Made by a program: the position numbers and the translations under genes. The notes beneath the pieces were generated by a model that saw only the letters and a list, made by a program, of their open reading frames with translations, had not been told where the DNA came from and did not search any database. Shown here piece after piece: positions 7,034-12,580 of a stretch of DNA of 12,580 nucleotides. The stretch is from Thiocapsa sp035467215. GTDB taxonomy: Bacteria; Pseudomonadota; Gammaproteobacteria; Chromatiales; Chromatiaceae. Location of the stretch: contig NZ_DATITZ010000197.1 in assembly GCF_035467215.1 (NCBI RefSeq), positions 1 to 12,580 on the forward strand. Reading direction: 5' to 3'. Position 1 is the stretch's first letter. Every line of letters begins with the position of its first letter.

Positions 7034-7169
7034 TGCGCCCTCGAAGATGGAACTCATGTGCGGGAACATGATAATCCAAGCCCCGGGCGCGACCAACGTC
7101 GGGGCACGCACCTGGATCTGCGGTATCATTCCGGACCGAATTCTCCCCCCTGCCCCTTCCTCAAAAGCG

Positions 7170-8375
7170 ATGTCTGAATCCATCGAGCCGAAACGCGAGA
7201 TCTCCGTTGCCGATGTGCGGCTCACGCTTCTCGGAACCGCCCACGTCTCGCGCGCCAGCGAGGAGGAGGTCCGCGCCCTGCTGCAGAGCGGGGAGTACGA
7301 CGCGGTGGCCGTAGAGCTGTGTCGCAGTCGTTTCAGTGCTTTGATGGATCCCAAGTCGCTCTCGGAGATGGACCTCTTTTCGGTGATCCGCCAGCGGCGG
7401 GTCTACATGGTGGTCGCGAATCTCGCCCTGTCGGCCTATCAGCAACGTCTGGCCGATCAGTTCGGGATCGAGCCCGGTGCCGAGCAGCGCGCGGCGATCC
7501 GCGTCGCCAAGGAAATGGGTTTGCCGGTCCTGCTGATCGATCGGGAGATCGGCGTCACCCTGAAACGCATCTCGGCCAATCTCGGCTGGTGGAAGCGTTA
7601 CACGCTGTTCACAGGGCTCTTGGCCGCGATGCTGACCTCGGAGAAGGTCAGCGAGGAGGAGATCGAGCGGCTCAAGGAGGGAGACGTCCTGGAGACGACA
7701 TTTGCCGAGTTTGCCCATGATCGGCGGGATCTGTTCGTGCCCCTGATCGAGGAGCGCGACCGCTACATGGCCGCAAAGCTGCGCAGCGAGCCTGCGCGGG
7801 CGGGCGTGAAGCGGGTCTTGGCCGTCGTGGGTGCCGGGCATCTGAAGGGCATCGCCGAGGCGTTGGAGACGGACGCCGACGACCCCGCCGCGGTTACGCG
7901 CGCGCTCGAGGAGGTGCCCCTGCCGAGCCGTTGGCCGCGCATCCTGGCATGGTGCCTGGTCGCCTTGATCCTGGGTGGTTTCGCCTTCGGCTTTTCTCAG
8001 AGCACCAGCTTGGGGTGGGGGCTGGTCGCCGCCTGGGTCGTCATCAACGGCGGTCTTGCGGCCTTGGGTGCCTTGCTGGCCGGCGGACATCCCTTGACGG
8101 TGGTTGCAGCGTTTCTCGCCGCGCCGCTGACATCGCTGAATCCGACCATCGGTGCCGGTATGGTGACGGGTGCGGTCGAGCTTTCGATGCGCAAACCTCG
8201 GGTATCGGATTTCGGCCGGCTGCGTCTCGATGTGGTGACCCTGCGCGGTTGGTGGCACAACCGTGTCGCCCGGGTCTTTCTCGTGTTTCTCTTCAGTACC
8301 CTCGGCTCCGGGATCGGCACCTATGTCGCCGGCTTTCATATCGTGGATCAATTGTTTCGTGCCGGGGTCCCCTGA
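7170..8375 (+). CDS. TraB-family protein with C-terminal membrane domain
   Basis: This 401-residue protein has an N-terminal TraB domain (about 12-230) and a C-terminal membrane domain with about four helices (257-275, 281-303, 308-336, 366-388). TraB proteins include enterococcal pheromone shutdown factors and the eukaryotic TRABD proteins, and are grouped with the Tiki/EreA proteins that carry two GxxH motifs. Both motifs are visible here: GTAH at 22-25 and GAGH at 221-224, with the conserved acidic residue in VELCRSRF (Glu49). A metal-dependent hydrolase activity is inferred by family only. The ATG at 7170 leaves about ten residues before the conserved region; no good ribosome binding site precedes it and earlier in-frame starts exist. 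It diverges from the lipoprotein gene at 7033 and converges on the hydrolase gene. Confidence 0.9.
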   Translation: MSESIEPKREISVADVRLTLLGTAHVSRASEEEVRALLQSGEYDAVAVELCRSRFSALMDPKSLSEMDLFSVIRQRRVYMVVANLALSAYQQRLADQFGIEPGAEQRAAIRVAKEMGLPVLLIDREIGVTLKRISANLGWWKRYTLFTGLLAAMLTSEKVSEEEIERLKEGDVLETTFAEFAHDRRDLFVPLIEERDRYMAAKLRSEPARAGVKRVLAVVGAGHLKGIAEALETDADDPAAVTRALEEVPLPSRWPRILAWCLVALILGGFAFGFSQSTSLGWGLVAAWVVINGGLAALGALLAGGHPLTVVAAFLAAPLTSLNPTIGAGMVTGAVELSMRKPRVSDFGRLRLDVVTLRGWWHNRVARVFLVFLFSTLGSGIGTYVAGFHIVDQLFRAGVP

Positions 8376-8414
8376 GGTCTTCTCCGCACGCTCGCAAAGG
8401 CGCGCCTGCGGGAG

Positions 8415-9008
8415 TCAACTCCCTGTTTGCTCATGGCCGTCGAGATGGTGCCGGATCGTCTCGATCGCCTCGTCGAGATGCTGAAACGCGTGATCTCCCC
8501 CGTCCCAGACCATGAGCCGGCCGCAACCTGCATAGAGGCGCTCGGCGATGCAGGTATCGATCACCTCGTCGCCGCGTTCCAGGAACAGGGTACTCGGCGT
8601 GCCGTCGCAGGGATCCGCGATGCCGTAGGGTCGGGTACTCTCGATCAGGTCCTCGCTGACCCGATACTGCTCCCCGTGGGTCGTGGTCATGATCTCGCCG
8701 ATGTGATCTCGGAACAGGCCCCAGGGTGTGAGTGCCGGATTGATCATGTACAGATGCGAGAAGCGAAATCGGCGGGCCAGGTATTGGCCGTAGAAGCCCC
8801 CCATGGAGCTTCCGACCACCGCCGGTGCGATGCCGTCGTACTGCCCGAGAAGCGTGGCGAAGAAGTCCGATAAAACGGCGACGGCATCCGCCGGGCGGTG
8901 CGCCGGGTAGTCGACGGCGACGACCGGATGCGGGGCCAAGCGCTCGCGAAGGCGTTGGGCCTTGTAGGATTGGCTCGAGCTGTTGAGTCCGTGGATGTAA
9001 ACGAGCAT
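8415..9008 (-). CDS. alpha/beta-hydrolase of YqiA/YcfP (UPF0227) type
   Basis: This 197-residue protein is a small serine esterase-like alpha/beta-hydrolase, soluble and without a signal peptide. It begins MLVYIHGLNSSSQS, the oxyanion-hole HG region typical of this family. The nucleophile elbow is GSSMGG (66-71, Ser68); the likely acid is Asp147 in RGDEVID and the base is His173 in GGDHAFQ. The length matches E. coli YqiA (193 residues), an esterase of unknown natural substrate. The ATG at 9008 begins directly at the conserved strand; its ribosome binding site is weak (GAAGA). It lies 35 bases after the stop of the unrecognised 330-residue gene on the same strand, so the two probably share a transcript. 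Confidence 0.9.
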   Translation of the reverse strand: MLVYIHGLNSSSQSYKAQRLRERLAPHPVVAVDYPAHRPADAVAVLSDFFATLLGQYDGIAPAVVGSSMGGFYGQYLARRFRFSHLYMINPALTPWGLFRDHIGEIMTTTHGEQYRVSEDLIESTRPYGIADPCDGTPSTLFLERGDEVIDTCIAERLYAGCGRLMVWDGGDHAFQHLDEAIETIRHHLDGHEQTGS

Positions 9009-9043
9009 AGCGTCTGTGTCTTCGCAGCGCCGGGTGAACGGCC

Positions 9044-10036
9044 TCAAGTCGCTCGCTCTTGAACCTCGAGGTGGTCGTCGTGGCATGAGGCGGGCGGGGG
9101 GCGCGTCGTCTCTGCCTTGCTGACGCCCGCAGGAGCACCGAAAAAGGTCAGCCTAAACAGGGTGCAGCGATCGATAAACTCACGCGTGCTCTTGGGCATC
9201 GGCACCCGTGCGCGCACAATGGAGCCGACCAGCTCGGTGCCCTCGCGCAACAGTGCGACAGCGTCCATCGCCTCGCGAGTGGCCGTGGCGCTCGCGTCGC
9301 AGGGCAGCACGGGGGTCATTCGACCGAGTCGATCCATCGCGACCGCGAAGGCCGGCCAGACATCGAAGATCGCCGGGTCGGTCCGCAGGATCTCGCACTT
9401 GCGTTTGGCTGCGTGGGCCAAGGCGTCGATCTTCGGGTCGATCTCGGTCATCTGGCGACTGCCCGCAAATGTCTCCTTCAGGACCGTCGCGATGCGATCG
9501 ATGTCGCGCATGGTCATGGCGATCTTGAGGTAACGGCTGTCGTAGAAGTCCTCGATCGTCATCGAAAACGCCTTGAACGGCTCGCCCCAGAGCTCGTCGA
9601 TCCCTTCGTCTCCGCTGCGATGCCGGACCATCTTTCCGAGCTCCAATGCTTCGAGCAGGCAATCTCCGCAGTCGCGCATCAGGCTGCTGTCCGGGCCGAT
9701 CTCGACCCCGGCGGATTGCAGGTCGACGAGGCAGGTGAAGATATCCGCGGCCCGGTTGAAGAGCGCGCCGGCCAACATGGCCCCGTTCACCCGCTTGCGC
9801 TCCGGATCGGTTTCCGAGGTGTAGGCCGCGCGCGCCTCGTCGAGCCGCGAGCCCGGGATGTTGATGCCGTGCTCGACGTGATTGAACAGACGTCGGGTGA
9901 GCGCTTGGATCAGGCGTCGTTTGGTCTCGAGCGTATCGCCGGGCGGCTTGTAGGACTTGATCCAGTAGCCATCGTAAAACACGCGCTCCTCGTCGAGGAT
10001 GAGGCTCCGCGTGCCGTTCTTGGGTTGTGTGGGCAT
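9044..10036 (-). CDS. unrecognised 330-residue soluble protein
   Basis: I do not recognise this protein. It has no signal peptide and no membrane segment. The N-terminus has an aromatic motif, VFYDGYWIKSYKPPGDT (19-35), and most of 36-270 looks helical with charged heptad-like stretches. Cysteines occur at 102, 123, 126, 214, 246, 291 and 318; Cys123 and Cys126 form a CGDC pair. The last 25 residues are Pro- and Thr-rich and probably disordered. Coding status is supported by the 331-codon open frame, unbiased domain-like composition and a tight gap to the hydrolase gene. The ATG at 10036 is the best start I see but has only a weak ribosome binding site. It diverges from the membrane gene at 10306. 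Confidence 0.85.
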   Translation of the reverse strand: MPTQPKNGTRSLILDEERVFYDGYWIKSYKPPGDTLETKRRLIQALTRRLFNHVEHGINIPGSRLDEARAAYTSETDPERKRVNGAMLAGALFNRAADIFTCLVDLQSAGVEIGPDSSLMRDCGDCLLEALELGKMVRHRSGDEGIDELWGEPFKAFSMTIEDFYDSRYLKIAMTMRDIDRIATVLKETFAGSRQMTEIDPKIDALAHAAKRKCEILRTDPAIFDVWPAFAVAMDRLGRMTPVLPCDASATATREAMDAVALLREGTELVGSIVRARVPMPKSTREFIDRCTLFRLTFFGAPAGVSKAETTRPPPASCHDDHLEVQERAT

Positions 10037-10176
10037 GCCTGGGTCGAGGTCCTGGGCGGGAAAGTGGAGTGATACCGGTTTTCCGCCCGGTGCGCAATCT
10101 TGATCCGCGATGGTCCGGCGTCTCCGGGCCACGGTCCGGAACCCCGCGGTGTACCTATGACCTCAAGCACCACTGG

Positions 10177-10184
10177 ACTATAGT
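10177..10184. promoter_or_regulatory. symmetric -10-like palindrome ACTATAGT
   Basis: ACTATAGT is self-complementary and offers TATAGT, a fair -10 box, on both strands. It is also nested in a CCACT/AGTGG inverted repeat (10170-10174 and 10182-10186). It lies in the gap between two divergent genes, about 120 bases from the plus-strand ATG and 140 from the minus-strand ATG. No good -35 box stands at the right distance. It resembles the AGTATACT palindrome in the other divergent region at 4428. Confidence 0.3.
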
Positions 10185-10305
10185 GGCGCTCTCAGCCGCA
10201 CACGCAATGACCGTATCGATTCCGGTGCCGTCCGGTTCGCCGCCACCGCAATCATGGGCCCCGCGTGATTTCAAGAACAAGATCGAACCGTTTCACCGAG
10301 GTGAT

Positions 10306-11076
10306 ATGCGAGCGAAGGACAAGATTGCATCCATCATTACGACACTCTTCATCTGGGGTCTCGCAGGCGCGCTGTTCGGCGCGTTGTTCGGCGGTCTTTA
10401 CCAGGTCCTCGCTTTTCTGGGGCTGGCAGGTTGGCAGCCTTTGGTGATCGCGGCGGCGGCAGCGGCGATGACGACATCGGCCTTCTACAGCGCGATGCCC
10501 GTGGCACTGATGGGTGCCATGGCCGGTGTCCTGGCGTCCATCGGGTATTTGATCGTCAGCGGGCAGAGTGTCGAGCTCCTATGGATCGCCGGGACGGCGG
10601 GCGCGGGCGGGGTTCTCGCCGGCGTTTTCTATGCCTGGATGATCACCGGCGGAGGGCGGCCGCTCGCCGAGACGCTGACGGGTCTGATTGCCGGCATCTT
10701 GGCCGGCGGCATCATGGCGCTCGTGTTCGATGCGCTCGGCATCCGGTTCAGCATGTTCGTGCTCTCGGCGGGTGTCGTGGCATTGGTCGGGACCTTCTTC
10801 CAGGTCTCGGAACGCTGGTTGGTGGCGCACAGCGCACGCTGGTTTCCAGCGGTCTTGTCGGCCCCCGTGGTCGCCGGACTGATCGCCGCCGTGGTCGGGG
10901 CAAGCGTGTGGATCGTCGGCGGCACGACCTCGACCCTGTTGAGCAGCAACGCGCAGGATTCCGCGAATCAGATCCTGAGCGCCGTCCCGCCCGGATTCCT
11001 CGGCGGCATGCTCGGCGGAGCCGTGACGGGCGTACTGTTGCAGATCCTCGGCTTTCGTCCGGAGCAGCCGCACTGA
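10306..11076 (+). CDS. unrecognised glycine/alanine-rich multi-pass membrane protein
   Basis: This 256-residue protein has about seven hydrophobic segments (roughly 10-38, 43-58, 62-85, 90-112, 122-143, 147-165, 181-205), plus a final Gly-rich segment at 229-248. Small-residue packing patterns such as GLAGALFGALFGG (18-30) and GLIAGILAGG (126-135) recur, as in glycine-zipper membrane proteins and some channels. Charged residues are few: the N-terminus is basic (RAKDK) and the C-terminus ends RPEQPH. I recognise no family. The frame is open further upstream, but the ATG at 10306 has GAGG four bases before it and starts a normal membrane protein N-terminus. It diverges from the 330-residue gene and is followed on the same strand by the microprotein gene at 11213. 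Confidence 0.85.
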   Translation: MRAKDKIASIITTLFIWGLAGALFGALFGGLYQVLAFLGLAGWQPLVIAAAAAAMTTSAFYSAMPVALMGAMAGVLASIGYLIVSGQSVELLWIAGTAGAGGVLAGVFYAWMITGGGRPLAETLTGLIAGILAGGIMALVFDALGIRFSMFVLSAGVVALVGTFFQVSERWLVAHSARWFPAVLSAPVVAGLIAAVVGASVWIVGGTTSTLLSSNAQDSANQILSAVPPGFLGGMLGGAVTGVLLQILGFRPEQPH

Positions 11077-11132
11077 GCTTGATTGCGCTTGCGACTCGGC
11101 CGAGCGGAAAGCGACTAAAGTCACACATTTTT

Positions 11133-11141
11133 TATGATAAT
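11133..11141 (+). promoter_or_regulatory. AT-rich -10-like region before the microprotein gene
   Basis: An AT-rich run starts at 11127 and contains TATGAT (11133-11138) and GATAAT (11136-11141), both close to the sigma-70 -10 box. This is unusual in such GC-rich DNA and lies about 75 bases before the microprotein ATG. No convincing -35 box is seen. It suggests that the small gene can be transcribed on its own. Confidence 0.4.
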
Positions 11142-11212
11142 GCGCATGCAGCCTCATGCAGGAACGGGTTGTGTGGTTTCGACATTCCCTCAATCATGCT
11201 GGAGGAGACCAG

Positions 11213-11347
11213 ATGTTCGCCGTTCTCATTGCAGTCGCCATCGGAATCGTCATCGGCTGGAACTGGCCGCAGCCGCCTTGGGCCAAGGATATCCAGGACC
11301 GCGTCGTCGAGACCTTCCAGTCCTTCACCAACAAGGGCCCGAAGTAA
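11213..11347 (+). CDS. 44-residue single-pass membrane microprotein
   Basis: This small protein has an N-terminal hydrophobic helix (residues 2-15, with a GIVIGW small-residue pattern), then NWPQPPWAKD (16-25) at the membrane edge and a short charged amphipathic tail ending in KGPK. The ATG at 11213 has GGAGGAG five bases upstream, the strongest ribosome binding site in the window, and an AT-rich promoter-like stretch lies further upstream. Longer in-frame starts exist but lack such a site. I do not recognise a named family. The Trp-Pro-Gln-Pro stretch and the very strong ribosome binding site argue for a real, well-translated gene. It follows the multi-pass membrane gene on the same strand after 136 bases. 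Confidence 0.75.
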   Translation: MFAVLIAVAIGIVIGWNWPQPPWAKDIQDRVVETFQSFTNKGPK

Positions 11348-11361
11348 TCTGTAGGCCGATC

Positions 11362-11432
11362 CCGCACCGGTATCGAACAAGCGCGACAGCTCGCGCGGTT
11401 TCGACGCCGAGGGCTGTCGTTCGCCGGTGCGG
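11362..11432. terminator. long nested inverted repeat between convergent genes
   Basis: CCGCACCGG (11362-11370) pairs with CCGGTGCGG (11424-11432). Inside it, CGAAC (11374-11378) pairs with GTTCG (11419-11423), and GACAGC (11385-11390) with GCTGTC (11413-11418). A separate small hairpin, GCGCGA/TCGCGC (11381-11386 and 11391-11396), competes with the innermost stem. The whole 71-base element fills the gap between the microprotein stop and the exporter stop, so it may end transcription on both strands. There is no T-run on either side. Confidence 0.45.
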
Positions 11433-11438
11433 TCGGAG

Positions 11439-12179
11439 TCAAATCGAGTCGAGAATAAGCAAAAAGGCGATGACCCAGAGCGCTCGGTTCAACCAGCGCC
11501 GGTAAGTCCCCTGATCGAGCCGGCGGCGCACTCGAATACCGATCCACAACACGGCCAGCACGGCAGGCAGCGCCCATAGCGCGAGCTGAATGACGGTCGG
11601 ATCCAGGGCGTCCTGCAGCGCGAATCCGGTCAGTTGACCGCTCTTGCTGGTGATGAAGCTCAGGTTGAAGGTCGCGACCATCAGACCCGGATGCATCCGG
11701 GTGTAGAGTGCGAAGGCGATCACGATGGGCGAGAAGACGTTTACCAGCCCGGCCAGGAGACCCATCCCCAAGCCCAATAGCGCAAGGCCCCAGTGCGGGA
11801 TGCGATGCTCGGGCCCATCGCCGCGCTTGCGTTGCAGGATCAGAAAAACGATCAGCACCAGGGCCAACAAGAGCCTGAAGGGCTCCGGGTCGACACTCAG
11901 CAGGATCCGTGTGCCGATCAGGCTGCCCACGGCAGTGAAGACCGGGATGGGCCAGAAACCGCGCAGTGCTTCGAGCCAGCGTCGCTCGGTGGCGATGCTG
12001 ACCAGGTTGATGCCGATGGTCGGGATGAGCGTCAGGAGCACGGCCGCGCGCATGTCCATGACGAGCACCAGCAGCGGCGTGGCGACCAGGGGGAAGCCGA
12101 ATCCGAAGGCGCCGTGCACGAAGGCCGCGATCAGCAGGATCCCGATCGCCGCCAGATCGATGAATGCGAACGTGTCCAA
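11439..12179 (-). CDS. TauE/SafE-family membrane exporter
   Basis: This protein of about 246 residues has the two-repeat layout of the TauE/SafE family (DUF81), which exports sulfite, sulfoacetate or other organic anions. The first repeat has HGAFGFGFPLVATPLL (22-37); the second has GLGMGLLAGLVNVFSPIVI (136-154) and then FNLSFITSKSGQ (171-182). About eight membrane helices fit the length. No ATG gives a sensible N-terminus: I propose a TTG at 12179, with AGGAG 12 bases upstream, which starts just before the first helix. A longer form from a TTG at 12275 would add 32 polar residues. A small GCGG/CCGC hairpin directly abuts the ribosome binding site. The substrate cannot be told; sulfite is plausible in a sulfur oxidiser, and the prpF neighbour also allows an organic acid. 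Confidence 0.88.
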   Translation of the reverse strand: MDTFAFIDLAAIGILLIAAFVHGAFGFGFPLVATPLLVLVMDMRAAVLLTLIPTIGINLVSIATERRWLEALRGFWPIPVFTAVGSLIGTRILLSVDPEPFRLLLALVLIVFLILQRKRGDGPEHRIPHWGLALLGLGMGLLAGLVNVFSPIVIAFALYTRMHPGLMVATFNLSFITSKSGQLTGFALQDALDPTVIQLALWALPAVLAVLWIGIRVRRRLDQGTYRRWLNRALWVIAFLLILDSI

Positions 12180-12276
12180 GATGTCGATCGTCTCCTGCGG
12201 TTTCCGCCTTTGCGTGCAGCCGACATCCGCTGGTCCGGTGCCCCGGGCAAAAAAAGCCGGGCGGGTGCCGGGCAAA

Positions 12277-12371
12277 TCGTCTCATGAGAGACGAGGAGGA
12301 CATCGGTGTCGAGCGTCTGCCTCGCAGAGGCGGACGCTTGCGAAATGACCGGGACGGCTTACGAAGCCGTC
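12277..12371. other. three tandem hairpins between prpF and the exporter gene
   Basis: Three stems follow one another: TCGTCTC/GAGACGA (12277-12283 and 12288-12294, four-base loop); AGCGTCTGCCTC/GAGGCGGACGCT (12312-12323 and 12327-12338, one wobble pair, three-base loop); and GACGGCTT/AAGCCGTC (12353-12360 and 12364-12371, three-base loop). A weak fourth, GTCT/AGAC, touches the prpF stop at 12376-12388. On the minus strand they lie after prpF and before the exporter, so they may serve as terminator, attenuator or mRNA 3'-end stabiliser. There is no T-run after any of them except TTTG after the first (minus-strand reading). Confidence 0.5.
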
Positions 12372-12387
12372 AACCGTCTAATTCAGA

Positions 12388-12580
12388 CTAAAAAGCATCG
12401 CCGGGCACCCGCACCCAGCCTTCCATCAGTACCCGGGCGCTGCGGCTCATGATGGCCTTGGTCACGGTCCAGTCGCCATTGACATGACGGGCCTCGGCGC
12501 CGACGCGCAGTGTGCCCGAGGGGTGGCCGAAGCGGACCGCGGTGCGCTCTCCTCCCCCGGCAGCCAGGTTGACCAGGGTG
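12388..12580 (-). CDS. prpF: 2-methylaconitate cis-trans isomerase PrpF, C-terminal part
   Basis: The last 63 codons of a gene run in from the right edge on the minus strand and end with TAG at 12388-12390. The translation contains VRFGHPSGTLRVGA, then DWTVTKAIMSRSARVLMEGW and a final VPGDAF. The GHPSG motif and the MSRSAR-LMEGWV ending are the conserved C-terminus of PrpF. PrpF works with AcnD in the methylcitrate cycle, isomerising 2-methylaconitate during propionate breakdown. The gene is cut by the window edge, not broken; the rest, and probably prpC, prpB or acnD, should lie beyond 12580. Confidence 0.88.
   Translation of the reverse strand, partial: TLVNLAAGGGERTAVRFGHPSGTLRVGAEARHVNGDWTVTKAIMSRSARVLMEGWVRVPGDAF

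Noticed and set aside
6537..7079. Upstream extension of the AI-2E-family frame to 532 codons
   Set aside because: The added part is an Arg/Pro-rich out-of-frame reading of the lipoprotein gene. The family N-terminus begins at the ATG at 6536.
7161..8351. Minus-strand open frame of 396 codons opposite the TraB-family gene
   Set aside because: The composition is that of an antisense shadow (Gln, Asp, Arg, His-rich) and the plus strand carries both GxxH motifs and membrane helices.
12241..12273. A7 tract flanked by CCCGGGC and repeated GCCGGGC as an intrinsic terminator
   Set aside because: The flanking GC blocks are mostly direct repeats, and only about 5 bp can pair across the A7 tract, which would sit in the loop and not after the stem.
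1..12580. CRISPR array, insertion sequence, tRNA, rRNA or defence island
   Set aside because: I found no spaced direct repeats, transposase or integrase motifs, cloverleaf sequences or nuclease domains; all gaps between genes are under 300 bases.

Overview
The window is ordinary chromosomal DNA of a GC-rich gammaproteobacterium. The gene set (petABC followed by sspA-sspB, a methylcitrate-cycle prpF, a TauE/SafE exporter) and the protein sequences look most like the purple sulfur bacteria (Chromatiaceae, Thiocapsa/Allochromatium-like). That placement is an inference from recognition, not a database search. I see no insertion sequence, integrase, phage gene, CRISPR array, tRNA or rRNA. The window holds 15 genes, one of them partial, packed with short gaps; the longest gene-free stretch is about 270 bases.

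Region 1 (46-3988, plus strand): petA-petB-petC encode the Rieske protein, cytochrome b and cytochrome c1 of the cytochrome bc1 complex. The genes overlap by a few bases and are translationally coupled. A perfect 30-bp palindrome just after petC is a likely terminator. It is followed by sspA (RNA polymerase-associated stringent starvation protein A) and sspB (ClpXP adaptor), which also overlap.

Region 2 (4024-5381): a small DUF3301 membrane-anchored protein on the minus strand diverges from an alanine-rich coiled-coil lipoprotein. Their shared upstream region carries a dyad and a symmetric -10-like palindrome. A guanidinium exporter of the SMR family (gdx/sugE type) follows on the plus strand.

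Region 3 (5481-8375): an AI-2E-family membrane protein lies behind a small lipoprotein gene on the minus strand as a two-gene unit. A TraB-family membrane protein diverges from them.

Region 4 (8415-11347): an alpha/beta-hydrolase of the YqiA/YcfP type and an unrecognised 330-residue protein form a minus-strand pair. Diverging from them is an unrecognised glycine- and alanine-rich multi-pass membrane protein, followed by a 44-codon membrane microprotein with a strong ribosome binding site.

Region 5 (11348-12580): a TauE/SafE-family exporter, probably with a TTG start, and the 3' end of prpF (2-methylaconitate isomerase) run on the minus strand. They are separated by about 200 bases that hold a series of tandem hairpins.

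I do not see an obvious new defence, mobile or biosynthetic system. The parts most worth following up are the two unrecognised gene pairs of region 4, the hairpin series upstream of the exporter, the CPYC motif in SspA and the symmetric promoter-like palindromes in the two divergent regions.
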